From contig JALLBK010000305.1 in assembly GCA_036940085.1 (NCBI GenBank), forward strand, positions 1-24,183: a stretch of DNA of 24,183 nt, read 5' to 3'. Position 1 is the stretch's first letter. Each line of letters starts with the position of its first letter. The notes below the pieces were generated by a model that searched no databases, was not told where the DNA came from, and was given only the letters and a program-made list of their open reading frames with translations. The stretch is from Discostella pseudostelligera (taxonomy: Eukaryota > Bacillariophyta > Thalassiosirophyceae > Thalassiosirales > Thalassiosiraceae). Shown one piece after another: positions 8,674-16,897 of the stretch. A program made the position numbers and the translations under genes.

Positions 8674-10188
8674 TCAAAAATTCTTAAAATCACGATTTGT
8701 TCGTCGCATCTCTCTCCACACCTCAGCGCAAACTCGATTCACCAAAGCATGCCTCCTCCCCAGCTCTTTCACATCATTGTCATACCCTCCTCCTACGACA
8801 ACCGCAATCGGTATTCCGGCATCAACGCAGGTTCGGATGACGTGATGATCTCGTTTTCGTATCCCCTCCTTTGTTAATGATAGACGACCGAGTTTATCTC
8901 CTTCATAGACATCGACGCCTGCATTGTAGAGAACTAGTTGAGGCCTAATCTCCCTAAATGCCTTCTCAAGAGAGTTTTCCAGCGTGAATAGGTACGTCGC
9001 ATCGTCACAGCCATCGTGCAACCCAATGTCGTAGGTGCATGTTTCTTTCGGATGTGGGTAGTTATTGGCAGCATGGAGGTCAAGCGTAAAGAGTTTATTG
9101 TGCAACCTATTCGCCCGAGAAGAAGTTGTGGTATCTATCACAGATTTCGAGAACGTGGCAGTTCCATCTCCTTGGTGGACATCACAATCGACTACCAGCA
9201 CACGGTCAACAACTCCTTCGCCCCTGTACAATTCGCGCAACAGATCAATGTCGGATTTTGTCTCTACCTCAACCGAATCATCATCTTCTCTCCAAGTCAT
9301 GAGATGTGCCACCACTGCCAGATCATTCAATATTGTGTATCCTTTCCCTCGATTCCATTCCGCATGATGCGTCCCACCCGCTAAATTGCTTGCCAAGCCA
9401 TACTTCATTGCTAGTTGGGCAGTCAAGACCGTCCCCGCCACTTCCAGTACAGTTCTTTCGATCAGCTCTCGACGAGAAGTTTGTTCACGAAAGCCAATGA
9501 GACGACAATCTTCTGCAGATAGTGATCCCGAGAGGAAGGATTGAAGGAACTTGGGGCAGATGGGCGGGCTTAGGAATGACGTGGGGAAGATTTCCATTGG
9601 CAGAGGTCTATAAAAATGATCCTGTGAAACAACTAAATGCTGCCGAGATTCCATTTCAACTATCTCATCACCTGCATAATCATTGTCGTTCTTTTCATGG
9701 AAGTAGTACTCATCTGGATCATGTAGTAAAGACATGGCAGTCTCATGAAATTTCTCCATTGGAAATGTATGCCTCTCTGGCCAATTAGGACAGGAATAGT
9801 GTTCATGATATACCATTGGTGCATGACGAGCGTTTTGATATGGATCGAGACCCAATTTGCTAGCTGCGAGTCCATCGATGAATATAGATTGAGCGTCAAG
9901 TTGATTATTCTTCACATTAGGATAGGAGTTTGTGGATGAATAAGAAGTGGTAAGACATTGTTGGTCGGTCAGTTTTGTCTGCTGAAGATCCTGTTGAACG
10001 CGAGCCAATGTTGGGGTCAAGTAAGAGATATCATTGTAGTTGGATGACGACTTTGATTTTGATGATGATGCTAATCGGACAGCTGCTGGCCTAAAGTTGC
10101 CAAATTGTCGAAATCTTCCTGCACGCGAATTCGGCACCAGCACCAAGCTGCAGAATCCATTAAAAAAGTGACAGCCACTGCAAGTCAT
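8674..10188 (-). CDS. Histone deacetylase superfamily hydrolase, class IV-like
   Basis: The first in-frame ATG is at 10188, giving 504 residues; the open frame continues upstream to about 10368 without an ATG. The zinc-hydrolase signature is complete: 'NLAGGTHHAEWNRGKGY' with the catalytic His pair H274/H275, 'VVDCDVHQGDGTA' with D334, D336 and H338, 'NAGVDVYEGDKLG' with D426, and 'VVGGGY' with Y469. These match the zinc ligands and transition-state Tyr of HDAC enzymes. The pattern is closest to class IV/bacterial-type deacetylases that remove acetyl or other acyl groups from lysine; the substrate is unknown. The N-terminal ~200 residues are poorly conserved, and the first 45 are Arg-rich with few acidic residues, so organelle targeting is possible. 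It lies head-to-tail with the IQ/WW gene. Confidence 0.87.
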   Translation of the reverse strand: MTCSGCHFFNGFCSLVLVPNSRAGRFRQFGNFRPAAVRLASSSKSKSSSNYNDISYLTPTLARVQQDLQQTKLTDQQCLTTSYSSTNSYPNVKNNQLDAQSIFIDGLAASKLGLDPYQNARHAPMVYHEHYSCPNWPERHTFPMEKFHETAMSLLHDPDEYYFHEKNDNDYAGDEIVEMESRQHLVVSQDHFYRPLPMEIFPTSFLSPPICPKFLQSFLSGSLSAEDCRLIGFREQTSRRELIERTVLEVAGTVLTAQLAMKYGLASNLAGGTHHAEWNRGKGYTILNDLAVVAHLMTWREDDDSVEVETKSDIDLLRELYRGEGVVDRVLVVDCDVHQGDGTATFSKSVIDTTTSSRANRLHNKLFTLDLHAANNYPHPKETCTYDIGLHDGCDDATYLFTLENSLEKAFREIRPQLVLYNAGVDVYEGDKLGRLSLTKEGIRKRDHHVIRTCVDAGIPIAVVVGGGYDNDVKELGRRHALVNRVCAEVWREMRRTNRDFKNF

Positions 10189-10802
10189 GGCTCTACGATG
10201 TGATGAGGCTGCTGCAACTTTCGAAGAATAGTGGTGGTGGCAAGTAGTGAACGAATGCGCACCGATGATACGAGGTATTGGATTGAATAGTGCTGGCGGC
10301 AAAAATGCTGGATGTATTGGTCCTCGTGTGCTGCCCAGACGCCGATCATAGCATGACAACGAGTGGTACTAGCGAGAATGCGCATGAGATAGGGGTGAAG
10401 ATATCACATCCCCACCATAACATGCTCGAATGATTTCATGGTTGCTATGGTCAACATTCAACATCATGGTGATTGTGGATATGGAATGGTGGATGGTGGA
10501 TTGATGGCGGAAGTGAAGGAAAGGGGGCGACCAGCAAGCCCCCTTTGAGGGAGAGCGAGCCCGCCCAAGTCTGAAGGTAAATTTAAATTTTCTACGTCTT
10601 TGGGAATTAGTACAAAATATTTAAATTATTTTGATTTCTCAAATTTGAATTAAATTTCTCAAATTTGTATTGCCCTATCTACTCTTAGGATTCAACACAA
10701 GGAGAGGGTTTCTCGAATTTGAATTAATTTGAATTTGAGACAGAAGACGGAAACGGGGGCGACCGATCCGATCCGACCAGCCCGCCCGCCGCCATCAATA
10801 CA
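10189..10802. promoter_or_regulatory. Divergent intergenic region
   Basis: 614 bp between the deacetylase (-) and oxygenase (+) genes; it must contain both promoters. It holds an AT-rich repeat block (listed separately). The open frame upstream of the deacetylase ATG (10189-10368) has no start codon and may be 5' leader or part of an unrecognised first exon. Confidence 0.4.
10576..10742. repeat. AT-rich block of AAATTTGAATT-type repeats
   Basis: TTTCTCAAATTTGAATT (from 10635) is followed by a near copy, TTTCTCAAATTTGTATT (from 10655), with a third diverged copy, TTTCTCGAATTTGAATT, from 10709 and an inverted AATTTGAATTTGAGA ending at 10740. The same words (TTTCTCAAAT, AATTTGAAT) occur in the element at 3227-3396, suggesting a shared family of intergenic repeats or shared promoter motifs. 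Confidence 0.45.
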
Positions 10803-11944
10803 ATGACCTCCGAAATCCGAGCCCAACATCGCCACCAATCACTATTATCACCATGGACCATAATGGCGACGGCGCCACCCTTCGTTGGACACCGCCTGCA
10901 CATTACATTAGCATTAGGGAGACTCATTTTGCTTCTGCACCTAATTCTCGGTCAACTATCCGAAGGCGAGCGCATCGACGAGTATCACGCACGCAATCAT
11001 AAATGGCCACCCTTGCCTTCGGATTATATCCCTAATAATTCCGGGTGGCGTTCTCTCTTCGATCGACGATTCCAGCAGATTGCACAAATTCCCGACTTGG
11101 ATGCAAAGTACAATGCCTACATGTCTTCTGTTCATGGCGCTTTGCTCGCAAAGAATTTCACCGAGTATGGGTGGGCATTGACACGTGGACCTGATGGTCT
11201 GGTGCAAGACTTGTTACACATACTTTTGGATGGATTAGAGTCGTCAGAAGATGCGGAAGTTGAAATACAGCAACACCCAGTGTCGGAAGAGTACCCACAG
11301 GAGCTACCATTGATGATATCAATTGGTAACATGCTAAATACACGAGCATTGGAAGAGTTAAAGCCAATACTGGAGGCATGGTCCGGGGTAAAATTGATTG
11401 CGAATAATGCCTACGGATTGCGGGTGTACCGGAATCCACTCTTCATGCACATTGATGAACATCATCCCATGTCATCTCCGCTATTTTACATGTCGGACAT
11501 AATCCAAATGGAGAGCCATGGCCATTAGTTATTGAAGACCTGTATGGGAATACGAATGAAGTGTATCTCGAAACGGGGGATATGCTTCTCTATGAATCGA
11601 GCAAATGTTTCCATGGACGTCCAAACCGGTACAATGGAGATTGGTACTCTTCGCTGTTCATACACTATTATCCTCATGACTGGGATGAAGATCGTATTGA
11701 AATGGATACACACTATCGGATACCGCCGGATTGGAATGAGATGCCCGCAAACCCCGAATCTGATTTAGAACAATTGGTAGTTATGGAAACATCGTTTAAG
11801 GAGCCCGAATGTGAACATGAATGGTGTGGAATGAAGAACTCAATCAAATGGAAAAGATCGGAGAGATTGGAGTTTGGTCAATTTCTTTCTGGTGATGGAG
11901 AAATACGAAGATTGCAGCTTGACGAAGTTGGCGATGAATTGTAA
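10803..11944 (+). CDS. 2-oxoglutarate/Fe(II) oxygenase-like protein, frameshifted
   Basis: Two adjacent open frames (10803-11528 and a second ending at 11944) make one protein if a single base is missing near 11466-11470. Past that point the second frame reads 'HVISAILHVGHNPNGEPWP' and 'YLETGDMLLYESSKCFHGRP', as expected for a prolyl 4-hydroxylase-type fold. Visible iron ligands are H216 and D218 ('FMHIDEH', before the shift) and the His of 'KCFHGRP' (codon 11612-11614), followed by 'WYSSLFIHYYP'. Residues ~32-50 ('LHITLALGRLILLLHLILG') form a signal anchor or signal peptide, so a secretory-pathway location is likely; an alternative start is Met21 (10863). The full length would be 380 residues. 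Conservation on both sides suggests a recent mutation or a sequence error rather than an old pseudogene. The substrate is unknown. Confidence 0.78.
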
Positions 11945-12482
11945 TCCTCGTTATTGATCGAAGATGCTGCTAGTACTGCCGGAGAATGGTGTAAATGGCG
12001 AACGAATGCACGTCGATGATGACAAGGAGCATCGTATCGAATCAGATTGTGCCGAATTCATTTGTTGTTGTTCAAGGATGATAAATAATATGTGCCACTC
12101 TCAATTCTCAATGGGCTGTTGGCCAAACACAGCTCAACAATCGAGATTGGTTCCATACTGTAGACAATTAGATTTAGTAGGTAGGAGTAGAAACTTCGGA
12201 GACCATGGTCATGGTGGTGAAATGCGATGGTGAAAGTGGTCACACGCTTTCTCTTGTGTGATAGACTTGTTGCCGTATCTTTCTTCCCGCCATCTTCACC
12301 ATATCTTTCCGCCATTTTCGCCTCACTGAGTCATCACAAGCAGCGAGCCGCGCGCGGCCGGGCTTCGGCTTCGGCTTCGACGCTGACGATGCCGCCGCCG
12401 ACAATCATACGATACCCTGCATAAGTATGGTAGGCACTCCGATCTCTGATGCGTAGCCTCGCCGAGCACCTCACTCTCCACC
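11945..12482 (+). other. Intergenic region upstream of NDC1
   Basis: 538 bp between two same-strand genes: the 3' end of the oxygenase gene and the promoter of NDC1. A GC-rich patch at 12345-12395 contains three tandem GGCTTC units. No coding signal was seen on either strand. Confidence 0.35.
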
Positions 12483-14114
12483 ATGGCAAACACATCAATG
12501 GCGGCATCATATGGCCCATCATATCAGAGAAGGATACCAATGCGTAGTAGAATGTGCAGCTCGCTGTTCACTTCAGCCATGGCCGGCTGGGCCAGAATTT
12601 ATGTGCTCGTCTTCGCATTCTCCTCCGCGACGGCATTTGCACCAACAACACCCATAACGAGATGTAAGACGCTACCGGATACGTCTGTACTATTTACTAC
12701 AACTACTACCGAAAATGATCATCAGCGACACATTGTCATTCTTGGTGGAGGATTCGGTGGCATCAATACCGCCTTAACACTGGCAAGTCTACCATGGCCA
12801 ACTGACAAGTCTTCCCCCAAAATAACTCTCATTGACAAATCGGAACGATTCGTATTTCTACCTTTGCTATATGAATTATGCGTGGAAGATGCCAGCTTGG
12901 ATGAAGTGGCTCCTACCTTCCAATCACTAATCGATGGGGTTGGGAGTAGCAGCAACAATGATCATGCATCATCATCATCGATGATATCATTTCTTCAAGC
13001 ACAGATAGAAGGAATCGATGTTACTACCCAGAATGTGGTTATCTCAAAGTCCGATGCTAATGGAATTGAAAATATCCCATATGATGCTCTAGTCGTTGCC
13101 ACTGGGGCTGAAATATCATTGGATTCGATTCCAGGCGCATCCGAATATGCACTTCCATTTTACACAGTGGAGCAGGCATTGGAATTGAAGCGTCGTCTTG
13201 CACTGCTGGATAGCTATTTGTCGGAAAACACTGAACAGTCAGCGAATATTGTTGTTGTAGGTGGAGGATATTCTGGTGTGGAATTGTCGTTGAATTTAGT
13301 CGATCGGTTTAGTTTGAGCACCAACAATAATGTGCAGGTCACTCTTGTTCATCGAGGAAAGCAGGTGTTGGAGTATGCAACAGAGTTCAATCGTAAGACT
13401 GGACTAGACAGGTTAAAGTCGGCTGGAGTGAAGGTGATGACATCCAAAAGTGTTGTTGAAATGGTACCCCGTGAGGATGACGGTAGTGCTATCGAGAAAT
13501 TTCAATGCACACTCAAACTCGGTGACAAGAATGAGGATCTAGGCGCAGAGATTGAGAATACGCTCCTACCCACAACACTACTCCTGTGGACTGCCGGAGC
13601 AACACCCACATCAGATAGAAACAAGGGAACACGCAACTCCGTGCTTCCGCGAGATGTCATGGGACGCATCTTAACCTCCTCTACTCTCAATGTTCCCGAG
13701 TATCCAAATGTGTTCGCCGTCGGAGATTGCAGTCGCCCAACGAAAGTGCCATATCCAGCGACTGCCCAAGTGGCTATTCAACAGGCGACAGTGGCTGCCG
13801 TGAACGTTTATACTACATTGGAACAACAGCATGGAGGTTATGATGAAGGATCGAAACAGCTGCGGCCATTCAAGTATCTCAATCTCGGCGAGGCGCTTTC
13901 ACTGGGTAGTGATGACGCGACAATATCCACACTAGGAGGGAATGTCGAACTGAGTGGCCCCACAGCCAGCTGGTTGCGAAGGTGGTTGTATGCTGTACGA
14001 ATGCCAACGCCGAAACAGGGCTTGGTTGCTGCGGTGGATGGAACAGGAAGGAAGCTAGCACGAGGAGCATTGAGAAGTAGGAGAAGTAAATCCAAGCCTA
14101 TTGATTGGAAGTAG
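12483..14114 (+). CDS. NDC1: Type II NAD(P)H dehydrogenase NDC1-like, plastid-targeted
   Basis: 543 residues from an ATG in good context (CCATGG). 'VLVFAFSSATAFAPTTP' (residues ~41-57) is a signal peptide ending in a diatom ASAFAP-type motif, with cleavage expected between A51 and F52. The FAD-binding 'IVILGGGFGGINTAL' includes G88-G93, the NAD(P)H-binding 'NIVVVGGGYSGVELS' includes G260-G265, and a second FAD contact is 'NVFAVGDCSRP' (G414-D415). 'SERFVFLPLLYELCVEDASLDEVAP' style spacing, 'PFYTVEQALELK', 'LNLGEALSLG' and 'PTASWLRRWLYAVRMPT' follow plant/cyanobacterial NDC1. Family knowledge: NDC1 reduces plastid quinones and acts in phylloquinone synthesis and prenylquinone recycling in plastoglobules. 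The poly-Ser/Asn insertion at ~154-166 is diatom-like. It converges with the selenoprotein H gene. Confidence 0.92.
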   Translation: MANTSMAASYGPSYQRRIPMRSRMCSSLFTSAMAGWARIYVLVFAFSSATAFAPTTPITRCKTLPDTSVLFTTTTTENDHQRHIVILGGGFGGINTALTLASLPWPTDKSSPKITLIDKSERFVFLPLLYELCVEDASLDEVAPTFQSLIDGVGSSSNNDHASSSSMISFLQAQIEGIDVTTQNVVISKSDANGIENIPYDALVVATGAEISLDSIPGASEYALPFYTVEQALELKRRLALLDSYLSENTEQSANIVVVGGGYSGVELSLNLVDRFSLSTNNNVQVTLVHRGKQVLEYATEFNRKTGLDRLKSAGVKVMTSKSVVEMVPREDDGSAIEKFQCTLKLGDKNEDLGAEIENTLLPTTLLLWTAGATPTSDRNKGTRNSVLPRDVMGRILTSSTLNVPEYPNVFAVGDCSRPTKVPYPATAQVAIQQATVAAVNVYTTLEQQHGGYDEGSKQLRPFKYLNLGEALSLGSDDATISTLGGNVELSGPTASWLRRWLYAVRMPTPKQGLVAAVDGTGRKLARGALRSRRSKSKPIDWK

Positions 14115-14476
14115 TAAATGACAATTGAATATAAACACGATTTAGAGTATCAATCGTGGCTATGCATAGATACAAAACAATTGCGTTCCTAAACCAGAGA
14201 ATGTAGATAAGTCCAGAAGGATGCAGTCTCACCATTCCATCCGAAAGCAACGTGTATTTTTGTGGCGTACTTCCCAATCGAAAGTTTGACAACGACGACA
14301 TATATTCAGTATCTTCAATCTGTCAGCGAATGCATCATGTGGTTGCATCCAGCGAATACAGACGTCATTCCACGAAACATAATATCGTCCCATGCAAAAC
14401 TCCATGGGTGCATGTTTCCGCTTCTCAATAGAGTCTGTACAAAAAGAACTCCACCATCATCGTCGTCGTCACTCTT
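14115..14476. other. Shared 3' UTR region of NDC1 and selenoprotein H
   Basis: 362 bp between convergent stops. On the minus strand it should hold a SECIS element for the selenoprotein. The best candidate I see is at 14315-14368 (minus): ATGAC, a 6-bp stem GTCTGT/ACAGAT, an internal loop, a 7-bp stem GGATGCA/TGCATTC, an AA-containing apical loop, then TTGA. Its spacing is longer than the canonical form, so it is only a candidate. The plus-strand open frame across this region is the antisense of the selenoprotein exon. Confidence 0.35.
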
Positions 14477-15142
14477 CTACAATGCCTCCATCACCATCTT
14501 TCCAACATCTTCCATATCCAAAGATTTCAAATCGGAAAATGGACGTTTCATGCCTACCAATTCCAACACTGGCGTATCCTCCTTCCCCTCGACACGTACG
14601 ATGAATGAACCCTTGCCTGGTTTGTCCTTATTAATCACGACCTCGGAAGTACAGCCTTGTGCAGAGAGATATTTGGCTATAGCGTTCGCACGAGTTTTGA
14701 ATACGGATCACTGTGGTTAGTAGTTGTGGATAGGTATATATCATCATCATTCATTGATATTATATCCACCACCGCCACGCCCGGGTATTAATGAAGAGAG
14801 GTAAATGGAAAGGTCAGAAATGTAAAGAATGCGTACGAATTATTTGGTCACACACAGCATATTGATTTCAGTTAAATAAGGACAATGATGACGACGAAGA
14901 CAATGCATTGAAAGAAGAACATGATAATGACGCACTTGTTTACAAGCTTCAATGAAGATTTTCTTCCCACCCGACGACGACGAGGTCGCGGTGGTCGTCG
15001 TCGTCGTCGTCGCTGCTGACGCCGCCGTCTTCGTTGACTTTTTGACGGGTTTGGCAGCCTTGGTGGTAGAGACCGTTGTGGCCTTTTTGGCCTTGGTTGT
15101 CTTGGCAGCGGCGGCGGCAGTGGATGTCAATGATCTCGCCAT
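14477..15142 (-). CDS. SELENOH: Selenoprotein H (Sec at an in-frame TGA), two exons
   Basis: Exon 1 is 15142-14936 (69 codons) and exon 2 is 14710-14477 (78 codons including stop), giving 146 residues. Exon 1 ends '...KKIFIEACKQ'; exon 2 begins with TGA (14710-14708), then 'SVFKTRANAIAKYLSAQG', giving the redox motif C67-K-Q-U70. Downstream, 'GSFIVRVEGKED', 'LELVGMKRPFSDLK' and a C-terminal 'VGKMVMEAL' follow the thioredoxin-like selenoprotein H (Rdx family) fold. The first ~60 residues are Lys/Ala/Thr-rich, like a histone-tail or DNA-binding tail, consistent with the nuclear location known for animal SELENOH. The start ATG at 15142 is in good context; an upstream in-frame Met at 15250 is less likely. 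Sec insertion is inferred from the conserved position and needs a SECIS. Convergent with NDC1. Confidence 0.85.
14711..14935 (-). other. Intron of the selenoprotein H gene (225 bp)
   Basis: Donor GTGCGT at 14935, a perfect TACTAAC branch-point sequence at 14722-14716, and acceptor CCACAG ending at 14711. Phase 0: the first exon-2 codon is the Sec TGA. The splice restores the CKQU motif and the following FKTRA block. Confidence 0.85.
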
Positions 15143-15426
15143 GGTGTCGATATTTTTGGTTTGCTTGTTCTTTCTTGTGAGAGGTTGTTTGGGGGGCGAG
15201 GGGGCTGTTTTTGGGAGCAACATTAATTCCACCCCCATTCCTCCCAACACGTCCGTTGAAGCGAGAGAGGCATGTCAACCACCAATTTCTGTAATCAGCG
15301 ATCATTCTGATCTCATCTTGTGGTGCATGTTCACGTTCACAACACGAACATTCATTTCAATTCCATTCAATTCGAATTAATTGGTACTCCTGTTCGGTAG
15401 CCTTATTGTCTTCGGCACCGTCCCCC
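15143..15426. promoter_or_regulatory. Divergent promoter region
   Basis: 284 bp between the selenoprotein H gene (-) and the low-complexity protein gene (+). ATTCAATTCGAATTAATTGG near 15364-15383 contains a palindromic AATTCGAATT. No gene is seen. Confidence 0.35.
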
Positions 15427-16188
15427 ATGCCTCCCCATATCGAAATAGAGTCTCATCATCATCACCATGATGATTGGCATCGGCCGCAGCAGTCCAGCGG
15501 TGGTGGCGGCGATAGGAGCAATAGTAGCAGCAGCACCAGCATCGAAGATTCATCGCCGCTATTTCGTGATCACCATGACGACAGGACATTTCTTGCAGGA
15601 GCATCGTCATTATCCTGTCGACTAGATCGAAGAGTTTGCAATCCGAATTATTTCGAGGGAAAGGAAAGTTTAGAGCTCGATGGAGATGCGCCAGTGGGTA
15701 GTATTCAGCAGCAACAACCGACGACCAAGCAACCACAGCAGGCTACCGTGGCACCAGTGTCGAGAATAGCCGCAATTATCGGACCCGAAAGCGCTTATTA
15801 TGCCAAAGCTTGTCCGAATAATGAGGAGGGTGTTGTTGTTGTTAGAAGATCATCCGCACCATCGACGTCATCTTCCGTTGCATCGACAATGCCTACACCC
15901 CTACCGGCTCGATCATCGTCGTCGACATCCGTGGTGAGTGCCGAACCATGTCCGGCCAAACCTCCATCGTCACCCTCTTCCGCTTCAATCTCCTCTACAT
16001 CATCATCAACGTCGTCAACTTGTAATGAAAAGGGCAAGCTGGAGAAGAGGAACAAGTCGATATTCTCTCGAGTACGAAGGTACATCGGCTCCAGTTCGAG
16101 GGTGAAAAACAAAGCCACCCTGAACCGCAAGGTCTCGCTTCCTCCGACACAACAACAACAATATCAACTAGAACGGAATGTCATATAA
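15427..16188 (+). CDS. Low-complexity protein of unknown function
   Basis: 253 residues from the first in-frame ATG (15427). The family is not recognised. The sequence is dominated by His, Gln, Gly and long Ser/Thr runs and is predicted to be largely disordered. More ordered patches are 'SRIAAIIGPESAYYAKACP' (~residues 112-130) and a basic C-terminal segment, 'KSIFSRVRRYIGSSSRVKNK', near residue 215 that could be a short amphipathic helix or a membrane/nucleic-acid contact. Codon structure and the uninterrupted frame argue for a real gene, but no function can be assigned. It is convergent with the ArfGAP gene. Confidence 0.6.
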   Translation: MPPHIEIESHHHHHDDWHRPQQSSGGGGDRSNSSSSTSIEDSSPLFRDHHDDRTFLAGASSLSCRLDRRVCNPNYFEGKESLELDGDAPVGSIQQQQPTTKQPQQATVAPVSRIAAIIGPESAYYAKACPNNEEGVVVVRRSSAPSTSSSVASTMPTPLPARSSSSTSVVSAEPCPAKPPSSPSSASISSTSSSTSSTCNEKGKLEKRNKSIFSRVRRYIGSSSRVKNKATLNRKVSLPPTQQQQYQLERNVI

Positions 16189-16897
16189 TCAAAAAGGGTA
16201 CGTGGAAATGTTGGGAGGTTTGGAGGTTGGACGATAATGTTGTCGCTTCTCTCCCGTGGCGCCAGCAGTGGCTGACAACGGGGTGGTATATCATGCTTGC
16301 TCCAATACGCAGTAATAGAGAGTAGAGAGTATTGGTAAGGCCTCGAACGAAGAACAAAAAAGTCGATCGAGATGAATTATGGAAGATGCAGTTGCCGTGG
16401 CTCTCTCGTATTGATGTGTGTGTGTTTTGAATGTTATCAATGTGTGTATGTCGAAAATCGAGTTCGCTCCCCGTCAGTGTAAGGGGGAAAGCATGGAAAG
16501 TCTTGTGTTTAGCTTAATCTTAATAAATCACATCTCCGTTATGTTTAAGATATGAACTCTTGTGGATAAACTCAACTGATCTCAACTACACTCTTCCTTC
16601 CTTGGTGCCGAATCCGATTCGTTGAGTTCATTGTTCAAAATAAAATTCACTTGCGATGGAGGTCGGGGTGGATAGACCTCAGTAATCTACACTCGATTAT
16701 TCATTATTCATGATGCCTCTCTTCCATGCATGGTCTATGCCTCAACCCCCCCCCCTTCACCCCTCAACACTATCATCGAGGAAGATAAAATACAGTAATG
16801 ATAGAGTCAACTTTTTCGATAATAAATCTACACTCTGCAATCACACAAGCCACCATCATCTCATCCATCCGCCTCGCCCCTGCATTGCATCAATCAT
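16189..16897. other. Convergent intergenic region, no gene seen
   Basis: 709 bp between two convergent stops, presumably both 3' UTRs. It contains a TG-rich microsatellite-like tract (~16415-16450), AATAAA-like words near 16522 and 16639, and a C9 run at 16746. No reading frame has coding character. Confidence 0.4.

Noticed and set aside
14262..14720. 152-codon plus-strand open frame
   Set aside because: It is antisense to exon 2 of selenoprotein H and its 3' UTR, and the minus strand has clear family similarity.
14952..15380. Val/Ala-rich plus-strand open frame
   Set aside because: It is the antisense of the Lys/Ala/Thr-rich exon 1 of selenoprotein H; trinucleotide repeats keep both strands open.
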